In this document: positions 23,458 through 33,614 of the stretch, piece after piece
Numbering within the stretch: position 1 is the first letter of the stretch
How the letters are laid out: every line of letters starts with the position of its first letter
Source: Oreohelix idahoensis
Taxonomy: Eukaryota; Mollusca; Gastropoda; Stylommatophora; Oreohelicidae
Direction: 5' to 3'
NCBI GenBank assembly: GCA_024509875.1
Contig: JAMPIV010003422.1
Location: 1 to 64,000, forward strand
Length of the DNA stretch: 64,000 nucleotides
The notes under the pieces: generated by a model
Databases searched by the model: none
What the model saw: only the letters and a program-made list of their open reading frames with translations
What the model was told of the DNA's origin: nothing
Translations under genes and position numbers: made by a program

Positions 23458-24225
23458 ATTTATTTGTCTGCTAAGTAGCAGATACGTGATTTTATCAAAT
23501 CACCCTGTAGGTGATAAATAACACATTTGGGACACTCCTTGCAGATATGTCACCATTTTGTTACCCGGTCATCCCAGCCTACGAGGAGCTCAGATAAGAT
23601 ATTCGCCGGCACGTTTAGATTAAACCGCTGAAAAGACGACATTACTGTCTGTGTGACACATGTGGGTAGACAAGAGTGATATAATCGCTTCCGGTCCTTG
23701 GTTAAAAAGTAATCATGGATTTGTTAAATTTTAGAAAATTATGAGTCTACAAACGTGTTTGTGAGAATGTATGCGAGTCATCATATGTCCATATATGGTA
23801 ATACGTGACATTTGCAGGAACGAACCATATTTGTCGTGGGAATAATTTGAATAATCACACCCTATCTGCATGATTTGAAATGATTGGATCTTTCTGATTA
23901 GATTCATAACATCTTTGGAGGGAATAATAGGCTGACAATTTCACAGTTTTTTTTCTCTGTGATTTGCACGCTCGCCAAGATACCAAACGTTCGCCAGAGT
24001 GAAGAACTAGATTCATAACTCCTAATTGTTATCCGGACCTTTTATTGGAGAACGAGAAAAGACTTATTATAAAGCACAAGAAATCTCTTTCACATTTTAA
24101 TAAGACACATCGGGGACTAGGAAATTGAAGAAACGCGGAGTCAGAGTCAGAAGGGGCAATGTATGGTAAAATTAAAAGAAAATTCCAGACACGTGTTGTA
24201 AGAGAACGATTCGTCTCCTCTATTC
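23458..24225. other. Unclassified DNA beginning with clustered hairpins
   Basis: Three adjacent perfect stems lie just after the microsatellite: TCTGCT/AGCAGA (23467-23482), GTGATTT/AAATCAC (23486-23503) and ATCACC/GGTGAT (23499-23515). The last two overlap and exclude each other. The rest shows nothing recognisable. Confidence 0.45.
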
Positions 24226-25439
24226 ATCTGGGCGACAAGTCTGTAGCCAGGATTGGCGTATGTTGGGATTTACATTTCATATTTTATTACTAAACATGTG
24301 AACTAATATATATATGTAAATACTTTACCATGTGAATTTTAGTATGTGAAAAACTCTCTATTGGATGTCAAAGTCATTTGAGGCTGGCAATCTCAGCCTA
24401 TAAAATGATGATTCATGAACCACCACTGCACAGGCTGGTGATTGTTTTATTGATAGTTTTGTAAAGAGAACTAAAAGCATATAGTAGTTCCAGGTTCCCT
24501 ATGTGACAGGGAGGGAAAGATGAAAAGAAATGATGTACATTCTAAGCAAAAGACTTACATTTTCAAAGCAGTATAAATGTCCTTATAAACATATTCACTT
24601 TAAAATTAATGTGAGTTTTCACGCTTTAAACCACCGAAATGTCTATGTGAAAATATTAATTTTAATCAATAGAAGTTTCAAACTTTTCCACAAGTGTAAA
24701 TGTAAATGAAACATGAATGAATTTATATTGTGAACACTTTTCAAACAGTGGAGATGTAAATGTAAAACATATTATATCTGTACGTTTAGCCTTTTCATTT
24801 AAATGTAATGTAAAGCTAAAGCTATTCAGTTTAAATGTAAAGGAAGTTTTATTCCGAGGGGTTAAAGTTAATTCTCATCGAGGGTAAACTCTGAGTTAAG
24901 TGGGATGGTAAAAGAGAAAAGGGGGGACACATAACTATGAGTCGGAGAACGCCATACTCAGAAGAGCGTTCTTTTCTATTCTTCTATCACGGTTATTGGT
25001 GGTACCAGCAAAACGTACTATTTATGGAACAAGACGGGATCAGTGGCCCACGCTTTAAGACAAAGGACGCACTGTGTAGACTTTCCTTGAAGTTTCTTGG
25101 AGACGAGCTACACCCGACAACCTGGATCAGAGACGAGTGATCAGTGTGAAAAGACAGAACCGTCATTGGGAGCTAAGTTCAAACATATGCTGCCCCCTGA
25201 ACTTCTTAACCCTTTTCGAAATCCCAAAATACGAGGATGATAGCTTTTCTTTAGCCATAACTATACAAATTATTTTCAAACTGTGAAACCTAAAGTGATT
25301 ATTAAATTTTGTTATTTGTAATGTTACAAATTTAACTTCGATTTTAATCTTTTAAATGTACTACATGTTTGTCTCAGTCAAGAAAATTTACAAAAACACA
25401 CTATATATAATAAACTATTTAATACAATATTATTATGCC

Positions 25440-25508
<69 letters not shown>

Positions 25509-26050
25509 ATATATTTATATATTATATAATATATTATATATTTTATATACTATAATATATTATTATATATATATAATACAACATAAATATATATATATAA
25601 CATATATATTATATATAATATATATATATATACTATAAAATAATAGATATATATATATATAATATTAATTATATGATATTACTAGTATATATTATACTAC
25701 AAATACACTACATAAATACCATTGGGCTTAATATTAATTCCATACTGATATATGAACTAGCATATTAAATAATACGATAAGAGCGGTGGGGGCTAAGAGA
25801 ACAACCATTGCTTGAAATCTTCACAAAAGTGGTCGGCAGGTTACAGAATTAACGTGCTCAGCGACAGCCAGCGTTGTTTTCGCTTACCTGAATTTCTTGT
25901 GAAGACTCCCATGTGATAGAAGCTTTACTACTCTTCTATCTACATTTCTGCCAAGAGTAATCTTGTGTACAAATAGACTCCATTGAAGCGTATAATAGAT
26001 ACTCTTGAATTTTGGCCATTGTTGGATCAGTACTGCAAAGCAGGGGAGGC
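24226..26050 (+). repeat. Dispersed non-coding repeat R2, copy 2
   Basis: The order of conserved blocks is the same as in 2230-3925: CAGGATTGGCGTA; TTATTACTAAACATGTGAA; the rows of short ATGTAAATGTAAA-type motifs; CATACTCAGAAGAGCGTT; TTGGTGGTACCAG; AAAGTGGTCGGCAG; and TTTCTGCCAAGAGTAAT. A TA microsatellite (25437-25690) has expanded inside this copy. There is no protein-coding content. Confidence 0.7.
25437..25690. repeat. TA-rich microsatellite within R2
   Basis: A nearly pure (TA)n run at 25455-25506 is followed by TATATT/TATAA variants. It has no counterpart in the R2 copy at 2230-3925. Confidence 0.9.
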
Positions 26051-26119
26051 AATACCGTCACAGGCAAGTTGATGCGTGTAAGAGATAAGAATTTTGTTTT
26101 TGTTTCTGGCGAAGTGTTT

Positions 26120-26490
26120 GTCTTTCTTTTTTAACAACATTCTAGGTTTATTTGGTTTGGTTTTAAGGACCTTCTATATTGCACAGGGACAACTCCATAA
26201 GTGCTCCGATCTCCTCCTTAGATCACACAAGGAGGATCTCAGCACAGTGCACGAACTCCGTAGCGCCGGCGAAAATCTCAGTGTGTGTATATAGGATTCA
26301 AACATTCTATAAATATATTTGGTGGGTAGTTTTCTAATTTTTCCTGGGCAGCAGCGTTATGGCCTACTCTTTACGACTTCCAACTGCCGTGGGATTTTTT
26401 TTTGCGGAAATTGCACACGGGACCTCTTATTTTTTCGCACTTATCCGAGAAGGCTACGCATCCGATCTCACTCCGATGTTTTCTTGAGTG
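26120..26490 (+). repeat. Dispersed repeat R1, uninterrupted copy
   Basis: This is the empty-site copy for the LINE-B insertion: TTTCTAATT occurs once (26331-26339) and R1 sequence continues directly across it. It contains the conserved stem GATCTCCTCCTT/AAGGAGGATC (26208-26238). Edges are set by loss of similarity to 12141-13710. Confidence 0.8.
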
Positions 26491-27548
26491 TCACTGGGTT
26501 AAAAATATAAATGCATCTCCCAATGGTGTTGAAGACAGTGACAGACAATCTGGCTCCAGCCATTACTTGTTTAAGAGATAAGAAATTTTAAAAACAAAAC
26601 ACAAAATTACGCTTAAGAAATAGATAAATGATTTAACATTCATAAATAGATGGAGGATGGACAATATCAATCATGACTGACGACACAATAATACACAGAT
26701 GTCGATAACAGACAAGTTGACAAGCTGAAACACAGAGTGATGGAAAGACAAGAACAAAAAAAAAAAAAAAAGATATGTGTAAACAGAGAGAAACAAAGAT
26801 ACATAAAATTGGAATGATATGATATAGTCATCATTGTGGAGCTAAATACAAGAACCGGACAAGTATGTTCTTTAGTTAAAAGTTATGAAACTTAGCTCTT
26901 TCTTAGTTAACACTTGCACTACGTGCTGTTAAGGGCTCGAAAGCTGAAGTCAATGTCTGTTTTCATTGCACCACAGAACCTGAGAGCGCTGATGATTTTG
27001 CGCCACCAACGTTCCAATAATGCAACGTAGGATAGATTAATTATACTTACATACAACATTACGTGTAACAAGGGGCAAGATTCAGTTTTTTTAAAATTAC
27101 CAAGGGACACAGTTTACTTTGAACACTATAAAACATGTTTGTATGAATCACATTTGCTTTCTAATTTTTCAGTTCTTTTTGTTTTTTTAATGAAATGAAA
27201 CTAAGTTTTTGGCTGATGCGCAATGTTTTGCATATGTTTACAAATTAAATACATAATTGTATACATAATCATAATTGTTGCAACTTTGCATATGACCTAA
27301 TGATCGCTATGTCCCAAGGGGGACATTTTTTTCCTCGTTAACAAACTTATGGTTTTAAATTTTCATTATTTAAAGTATACAAAATCGACCACCTCCTAGT
27401 CCAACCATGTATTGAGAGGGCTTACCCCTTCATATTTGTGAACTATTTCGATTTAACATCTTGAACGCATTTCAAATGATTTTCCCGGTGTATCAGCTCA
27501 CTACCGCACTGTTTTGCACCTTACATTGATCCTTTCAGTGTGTTCAGT
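26491..27548. other. Unclassified non-coding DNA
   Basis: This is AT-rich sequence with an A run at 26757-26771. No domain, array or terminal repeat is recognised up to the left end of the Tc1/mariner element. Confidence 0.45.
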
Positions 27549-27550
27549 TA

Positions 27551-27586
27551 CCGTTCCACTGATTGTGTATTACCGTGCATAGGCGT
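27551..27586 (+). repeat. Left terminal inverted repeat of the 27.6-kb element
   Basis: CCGT at 27551, TTGTGTATT at 27563-27571 and GCATAGGCGT at 27577-27586 recur in the same order, reverse-complemented, at the right end. Confidence 0.7.
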
Positions 27587-27615
27587 ATCTTGCGGTATTC
27601 TAGGTCTGTAATACA

Positions 27616-28893
27616 ATGGGTATGAAAGTCACGTTCCTTACACTGCATACAATGGCAGTGAAGATGTATAAATATTTCTGCAGAGAATCTAAGCGTGGTA
27701 AACTGTATCGGAGTCTCTCAAATCCTGAAAAGAGAACTATTCACGCTTTGGGTTTAAGTAAACGCTCATTTTATCAATTACTCGAATCTAATGGAATTCT
27801 CAGTTCAATCAATACCAGGACGCAAGGAAGAAAGGAAGTAGTAGATAGTTTTGACAGGGGTGTGATTAGAAGAGAGATTTGTAGAATGTTTAATTCCAAA
27901 GAAACTGTGACACTAAGAAAACTGAAAATTCGGCCGAGAACACACAATGACATTGATGTGTCGAAATCAACATTATGGAGAACTGTTAGAAGCATTAGCT
28001 TTAAGTTTAGGAAGTACGCTAGTGGAAGAAACGTCATCTGCGAGAAGCCGCACTTAGTATCTATGAGAATTAAATATTTACGTGAAGTACGGGAAATGCG
28101 TAATAAAGATTATGATATTGTGTATGTGGATGACACTTGGATCAATGCTCACCACACAAGGGAAAAGGAATGGCAGTTATCAGATGGAACGATTAAAAGA
28201 TGTGTACCCAGTGGAAAAGGACAACGTCTGATAATGGCACATGCAGGCAGCAGACATAATGGGCTAGTAAAAAATGCTGAACTTATTTTCACTTCTAATT
28301 ATACGGACAACCGGGACTATCATACCGAGATGAACGGTAACATATTTAAAGAGTGGATTGAAAATACTCTTCTTCCGTCCCTAGACAGACCATCCTATCT
28401 GATAATGGACAACGCATCATACTACAACGCTGTGGCAGAAGAAGACAAAATCCTGACATCTTCGAGTACAAAAGATGCTATAAAGATCTGGCTCAAAAAA
28501 GAAGACATTCCATTTAACGAGGGGTTTCTGAAACCTGAATTACTGTCCCTTGTTAAGAAATCACAAAAGACCAAGATCTTCCATATAGACAAGTTGATTC
28601 AACTTCATGGTCATACGTGTTTGAGACTGCCACCTTATCATTCACATTTAAACCCAATTGAACTCGTTTGGGCAAAAGTTAAAGGACAGGTGGCAGCTGA
28701 AAATAAAACTTTCAAATTATGCAATATGAAAGAACTAACATATGCCGCCCTCTCGCAGATAGACAAAGATTATTGGTGTAAATATGAAGATCATATCTTA
28801 AATGAGGAAAATGACTATAGGAAAAAAGATGGACTGTCGTTCGTTCAGCCGAGAATAGTCATCAATATGTTAGACTCGTCTGACTCGGAATAA
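27616..28893 (+). CDS. IS630/Tc1/mariner-superfamily transposase, intact
   Basis: This 425-codon frame would encode a cut-and-paste DDE transposase that binds the element's ends and moves it to TA sites. The N-terminal ~120 residues are basic and helix-rich (LSNPEKRTIHALGLSKRSFY, DIDVSKSTLWRTVRSI), consistent with tandem helix-turn-helix DNA binding. Catalytic motifs are VDDTWI (D172), LIMDNASYYN (D265) and LPPYHSHLNPIELVWAKVKG (E349). Eighty-three residues separate D265 from E349, far more than the usual 34-41. This matches the group described as DD82E ('Sailor') as I recall it; I could not check. The frame has no stop or frameshift, so the copy may be recent. Translation could also start at M13 (27652). 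Confidence 0.9.
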   Translation: MGMKVTFLTLHTMAVKMYKYFCRESKRGKLYRSLSNPEKRTIHALGLSKRSFYQLLESNGILSSINTRTQGRKEVVDSFDRGVIRREICRMFNSKETVTLRKLKIRPRTHNDIDVSKSTLWRTVRSISFKFRKYASGRNVICEKPHLVSMRIKYLREVREMRNKDYDIVYVDDTWINAHHTREKEWQLSDGTIKRCVPSGKGQRLIMAHAGSRHNGLVKNAELIFTSNYTDNRDYHTEMNGNIFKEWIENTLLPSLDRPSYLIMDNASYYNAVAEEDKILTSSSTKDAIKIWLKKEDIPFNEGFLKPELLSLVKKSQKTKIFHIDKLIQLHGHTCLRLPPYHSHLNPIELVWAKVKGQVAAENKTFKLCNMKELTYAALSQIDKDYWCKYEDHILNEENDYRKKDGLSFVQPRIVINMLDSSDSE

Positions 28894-29163
28894 GTGTGTA
28901 AATACCTTATATGTTTTATATGTTTTCTCCTCCATCTATGTGTATATGTAAACCAATTCATTTCCTTTTTATCTCCGCGATTTCACTTCTATTTTTAACA
29001 TACACAGTACTTTCACCTCTTCATGCATCCATTCACTTTTTAGTATAAAAAGGAACATTTACAACGAATAGGCGTTATTTTTCTCTCAAATATTTCGAAG
29101 AAATAAAAAAGGACCTCACGTAGTAATCAGTTAACAAACCCCTCTAACATTCGAATTGTATAG

Positions 29164-29202
29164 ACGCCTATGCCGAAAATACGCAACTTCCTTCATTTAC
29201 GG
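29164..29202 (-). repeat. Right terminal inverted repeat of the 27.6-kb element
   Basis: ACGCCTATGC (29164-29173), AATACGCAA (29178-29186) and ACGG (29199-29202) mirror the left end. TA follows at 29203. Confidence 0.7.
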
Positions 29203-29221
29203 TAAATTATTTTCTTCCACA

Positions 29222-29560
29222 CCCGTGTGTTACCGGGGCCCGAAAGGGGAGCAAAGAATAGTAACACTGCACCCTACCACGCATGTCGTAAAAAGCGACT
29301 AAGGAGGGTTGGGCATGGGGCTGTTTACCCCATCCCGTAAAAACTTCGCACAGTGGGCTGATCACCTGCTTGCCAACCAATCTGATTACGGAAACAATGA
29401 TAGATTGTTTGGTCTGTTTTTGTTCCACAAAGACGCCACTAGGCGTGGTGGAAACAGCGATAGATTGATCAATTTGTTGTTGCCCTAAGCCGCCACTAGG
29501 CGTACTGGCCACATACTGCTTTGCCGGTTGATGGCTAAGGATGGAAGAAGAAGATTTTCT
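29222..29560 (+). repeat. LINE 5' leader-type repeat
   Basis: GTGTGTTACCGGGGC, AGCAAAGAATAGTAACACT and GTCGTAAAAAGCGAC followed by TAAGGAGGGTTGGGC match 9288-9400, which lies upstream of an endonuclease start. Beyond about 29340 this copy carries an imperfect internal repeat (CGCCACTAGGCGT at 29431 and 29492; ATAGATTG..). No endonuclease frame follows, so it is a detached leader. Confidence 0.6.
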
Positions 29561-30396
29561 TCCAGGACAAAATAATTACTTCGTTAAAAAAGATCAAAGG
29601 AATTAGCCGTTGCAAGAAAAGCACACTACCTACAACATTTAATTATATAAAACCTTTGGGACATTGAAAATATAAGACTACATGCAAAAAATCATGTTTA
29701 TCAGTGCAAGGAATATGGAGATATTTGAAGTCAATCGTCGATCGACCTTTTTGAAATGCACTATAGTGTGCTACGATGCTGTCGGTAGATCCAAGATGTT
29801 ACTCTCAGACATCTGGTCCTTGCAACAGTTTATAATCTATTCTTTAGATGCCCATAAGATCTGTGAAAGTGTTCTGTAACACCACACAATGTAGGCTCAA
29901 GTTTGTCCTAGTATCTACCTTCGTTTATTTATTGTCCACGATCTGCTTCCACATAACACACGCCCTTTAAAAATATAATCAGTTAACCCTTCTACACTGA
30001 CAACCTTCTCCCAGCCTTGATAAAGTCAGTGTACGTTAAGAGATAATGTCACATATAATGCCATCGCTAAAAGACACGGCACGAGTTATCATATTTTTTT
30101 TCTGTATTTCTGTGATCTGTCATATTCACATTCTACAGAACCAACACTAAAGAATTGTAACATTCATTTGTCCACCCTATAGTATTGTATTACATGTGCT
30201 TTTACTGCAGTAGTTTAAGTAACAATGTGTAGGATCACAGACTCTACACTGTCTAGAATAAAATATAGTTTGCTCACACATAACCGTTTAGATAATATTT
30301 AAACAATAACACTAACTCCATTCACTCCATATAAAATAATTGTTTATATACTCTACATCATCGTCATCATTTTTTGAGCTTTCTATGAAGCATGGA
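29561..30396. other. Unclassified non-coding DNA
   Basis: No recognisable protein motif or repeat is seen between the leader repeat and the 39-bp minisatellite. Confidence 0.45.
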
Positions 30397-31213
30397 TTAA
30401 CCACTACAACAAGTCCCACATGAAGCCTTCACGAAGTCGCCACTACAACAAGTCACACAGGAAGCCTCCACGAAGTCTCCACTACAACAAGTCACACAGG
30501 AAGCCTGCACGAAGTCATCACTACAACAAGTCCCACAAAAAGCCTGCACGAAGTCACCACTACAATAAGTCCCACAGGAAGCCTGCACGAAGTCACCACT
30601 ACAACAAGTCCCACATGAAGCCTTCACGAAGTCACCACTACAACAAGTCACACAGGAAGCCTGCACGAAGTCATCACTACAACAAGTCCCACATGAAGCC
30701 TGTACGAAGTCACCACTTCAACAAGTCCCACATGACGCCTTCAGGAAGTCACCACTACAATAAGTCCCACAGGAAGCCTGCACGAAGTCACCACTACAAC
30801 AAGTCCCACATGAAGCCTTCACGAAGTCACCACTACAACAAGTCACACAGGAAGCCTGCACGAAGTCATCACTACAACAAGTCCCACATGAAGCCTGTAC
30901 GAAGTCACCACTTCAACAAGTCCCACATGACGCCTTCAGGAAGTCACAACTACAATAAGTCACACAGGAAGCCTGCACGAAGTCACCACTACAACAAGTC
31001 CCACATGAAGCCTGCACGAAGTCACCACTACAACAAGTCACACAAAAAGCCTGCACGAAGTCACCACTACAATAAGTCCCACAGGAAGCCTGCACGAAGT
31101 CACCACTACAACAAGTCACACATGAAGCCTTCACGAAGTCACCACTACAACAAGTCCCACAGGAAGCCTGCCGGAAGCCACCACTAAAACAAGTCACACA
31201 GGAAGCCTGCACG
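30397..31213 (+). repeat. 39-bp minisatellite, about 20-21 units
   Basis: The unit is CACAGGAAGCCTGCACGAAG followed by TCACCACTACAACAAGTCC. Because 39 is a multiple of three and the unit has no stop in some frames, it opens 13-residue repeat frames on both strands. The plus strand reads RKPARSHHYNKSH (30420-31187); the minus strand reads GDFVQASCGTCCS. Variants form a higher-order pattern: a five-unit block ending in the VRSHHF and TPSGS units occurs twice in tandem (units 5-9 and 10-14). Most likely a non-coding minisatellite. Confidence 0.92.
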
Positions 31214-31371
31214 AAACAGTAACAAACTCTAGCAGCAGTGGTCCTTGTAGAAATGTGTTTTACATAATGAGGTTACCACTACCATTCACGACATGGTACT
31301 AGTGACCTTCAACGAAATATCTGTATGTGTAGTTGTCCTATTATGTCTTTACTTCTTCAATGACCCCCGGG

Positions 31372-31790
31372 GACTATACGTCATGTGACCTAGATTATTG
31401 CTAACAGATACGGGAACTATACGACATGTGACCTAGATTATTGCTAACAGATACGGGAACTATACGACATGTGACCTAGATTATTGCTAACAGATACGGG
31501 AACTATACGACATGTGACCTAGATTATGGCTAACAGATACGGGAACTATACGACATGTGACCTAGATTATTGCTAACAGATACGGGAACTATACGACATG
31601 CTCTCTGGATTATTGCTAACAAATACGGGAACTATACGACAGGCTCTCTAGATTATTGCTAACAAATACGGGAACTATACGAAATGCTCTCTAGATTATT
31701 GCTAACAAATACGGGAACTTTACGAAATGCTCTCTAGATTATTGCTAACAAATACGGGAACTATACGACAGGCTCTGTAGATTATTGCTC
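31372..31790 (+). repeat. 43-bp minisatellite, about ten units
   Basis: The unit is GGGAACTATACGACATGTGA followed by CCTAGATTATTGCTAACAGATAC. The first five units carry TGTGACCTAG and CAGATAC; the last five carry CTCTCTAG and CAAATAC. Two sub-families therefore sit side by side with one switch point near 31600. It is unrelated to the 39-bp unit although adjacent. Confidence 0.92.
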
Positions 31791-31884
31791 AGCAGAATTA
31801 CCTGTTATTTTATGACATAAAATGATGTGTCACATTAACACGGCAGCGCAAGGGGAGATCACGTGACAGCGTGGCGTGCAATAA

Positions 31885-31915
31885 CACTAGTCAACAACCA
31901 AAATGTACCAGAAAT
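31885..31915 (+). repeat. Left terminal inverted repeat of CACTA-type element
   Basis: CACTAGTCAACAA is followed by GTACCAGAAAT nine bases further on (31905). Both blocks are mirrored at the right end with slightly different spacing. Confidence 0.82.
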
Positions 31916-32140
31916 GAAAATAGCTGATCTTAACTAATCTTGGTGTGCTGAAAACGAAAATGACATTAAAAAATGTTGATTGGCTCTAGTTTTCAAGATA
32001 TATGCTACTAGTTTATTTAATTACGGTCAATTTATGTATATGACGCAACTGTTGTGGGCGATTGCATAATTTTTTCTAATGACCAATAAAAATGTAACTA
32101 GAAGTTGATGATGCAATCCTACCTATGATATACCTTTGTG

Positions 32141-32147
32141 TATAAAT
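32141..32147 (+). promoter_or_regulatory. TATA box candidate for the transposase-like gene
   Basis: TATAAATA begins at 32141, about 76 bases before the preferred ATG at 32217, inside the element's left end. Position and sequence suit a core promoter, but this rests on motif alone. Confidence 0.4.
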
Positions 32148-32216
32148 ATCTTATCTCTGATAAAATTTTGCCATTAGTTAGTGCATTTGTCCTTATCAAC
32201 AGTATCGCAGTTAGAA

Positions 32217-33614
32217 ATGCCTAGGACATGTGTGAACAGAGCTAATAATTTCTGTTATATATGTGGTGAGGTGACATTTCTATCACAAAAACGAAATATA
32301 ACTAAAGTGATTAAGAAATCGTACAGTTTGTATTTTGGCTGCAGAATAGGAGATCAAGATAAGAGCTGGGCGCCACACGTATGCTGCAATACATGTGCAG
32401 CACATCTTAAACTGTGGTTGACTGGCAAAAGGCAAGCTATGCCTTTTGCAGTCCCAATGATTTGGAGAGAGCCCACTGATCATCTCAACAACTGTTACTT
32501 TTGCATGGTCCCTCCAATTGGGAAAGGCATATCAAAGAAGAAAAAATGGACTCTGGAATATCCAAACATCCCCTCTGCAATACGTCCGGTACCACATGGC
32601 GATGACCTACCAGTTCCTAAAGTGCCAGAATCATTTTCAGCTGCTTCCACTGATGAAGAAGAGGACATTGGTGGTCCTGAACCATCAACCTCAGGCGACC
32701 CAGATTTTGAGCAAACTACATCCACTAAACCACACTTAATAACCCAAGGTGAACTGAATGATCTTGTAAGAGATCAGAATTTACCGAAGAACAAGGCGGA
32801 GCTTTTGGGTTCCAGATTGCCACAGTGGAATCTCCTGGCAGAAGATGTTACAATTGCTGTGTATAGGAACCGCCAGAAGCCGCTTATTACATTCTTTTTC
32901 AAAGAGGGTGACCTTTCTGCGTGCCACAACATTTCTGGTTTAATGGCAGCCCTCAAAATCAATTACATACCGGAAGAGTGGAGGCTTTTCATTGATTCAT
33001 CCAAGACGAGTCTTAAAGCTGTTTTGTTGAATAATGGTAATGTGTTATCGTCAATTACAGTTGGTCACGCAGTTCATATGAAAGAAACTTATGAAAACAT
33101 TAAGCAGCTTTTGAAGTGTATAAACTACGATCATCATCATTGGTCACTTTGCGGTGACTTAAACGTGGTCGCTCTTTTGCTTGGACTGCAGGGTGGATAC
33201 ACCAAGTACTGTTGCTTTCTCTGTGAGTGGGATAGCCGTGCACGAAGTGACCATTACATCAGAAGACATTAGCCAATCAGGCAGTCATTGCAGCCTGGCA
33301 GTAAGAACGTTGAGAACCCAGCACTTGTCCACACCAGCAAGATTTTGTTGCCACCCTTGCACATTATGCTGGGTCTCATGAAAAACTTTGTCAAGGCAAT
33401 GGAGAAAACAGATGAGGCTTTTAAATACCTCATCAGAAAATTTCCAAGACTGAGTGAAGCTAAAATAAGAGAGGGAGTATTTATTGGTCCGCAAATTCGA
33501 AAACTTCTTCATGATGACGAGTTTCTTTGCGTGTTGCATGGCAAGGAAAAAGCAGCATGGCTAGCATTTAAGTCAGTGGTGGAAAATTTTCTTGGAAACA
33601 ACAAATCTGATAAT
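32217..33614 (+). pseudogene. CACTA-type transposase-like gene, 5' part
   Basis: The ATG at 32217 is preferred over 32181 because MPRTCVNRANNFCYICGE places a Cys-X2-Cys cluster at the extreme N-terminus. A second CxxC pair follows (HVCCNTCAAHL), reminiscent of a zinc-binding ZAD-like fold. Then come a region starting NNCYFCM, an acidic Ser/Glu linker, and an RNase-H-like core with candidate catalytic Asps in LFIDSSK (D260) and LCGDLNVV (D314), plus a CCFLCEW..DHYIRRH zinc-ligand set. An in-frame TAG (33270-33272) sits where a Trp codon TGG would need one change. The frame reaches ...SDN at 33614, where the LTR element is inserted. I recall this family as widespread uncharacterised proteins in invertebrates; the transposase reading is inferred from the element's ends. 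Confidence 0.75.
33610..33614 (+). other. Target-site duplication, left copy (ATAAT)
   Basis: ATAAT abuts TGTTAC of the left LTR and is repeated at 51851-51855 after the right LTR. Counting it once restores the host reading frame exactly. Confidence 0.93.

Larger units (their letters stand above)
27551..29202 (+). mobile_element. Complete Tc1/mariner-type transposon with long D-E spacing
   Basis: The 1652-bp element starts with CCGT and ends with ACGG, flanked on both sides by TA (27549-27550 and 29203-29204), the target duplication of this superfamily. Its ends are imperfect inverted repeats of about 36-39 bp: CCGT, then TTGTGTATT/TTGCGTATT, then GCATAGGCGT as an exact ten-base block. It contains one uninterrupted transposase gene. 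The ends differ in spacing between the blocks, so the outer limit is well supported by TA and CCGT but not beyond doubt. Confidence 0.75.

Noticed and set aside
25435..25638. Tyr/Ile-rich frame in TA repeats
   Set aside because: Low-complexity (TA)n translation.
30420..31187. 255-aa His/Lys-rich and antisense Cys-rich open frames as a gene
   Set aside because: Both arise from a 39-bp minisatellite whose unit length is a multiple of three; there is no signal peptide, promoter or non-repetitive start or end.
30397..31790. CRISPR-like array
   Set aside because: Units are contiguous with no unique spacers, and the genome is eukaryotic; these are ordinary minisatellites.
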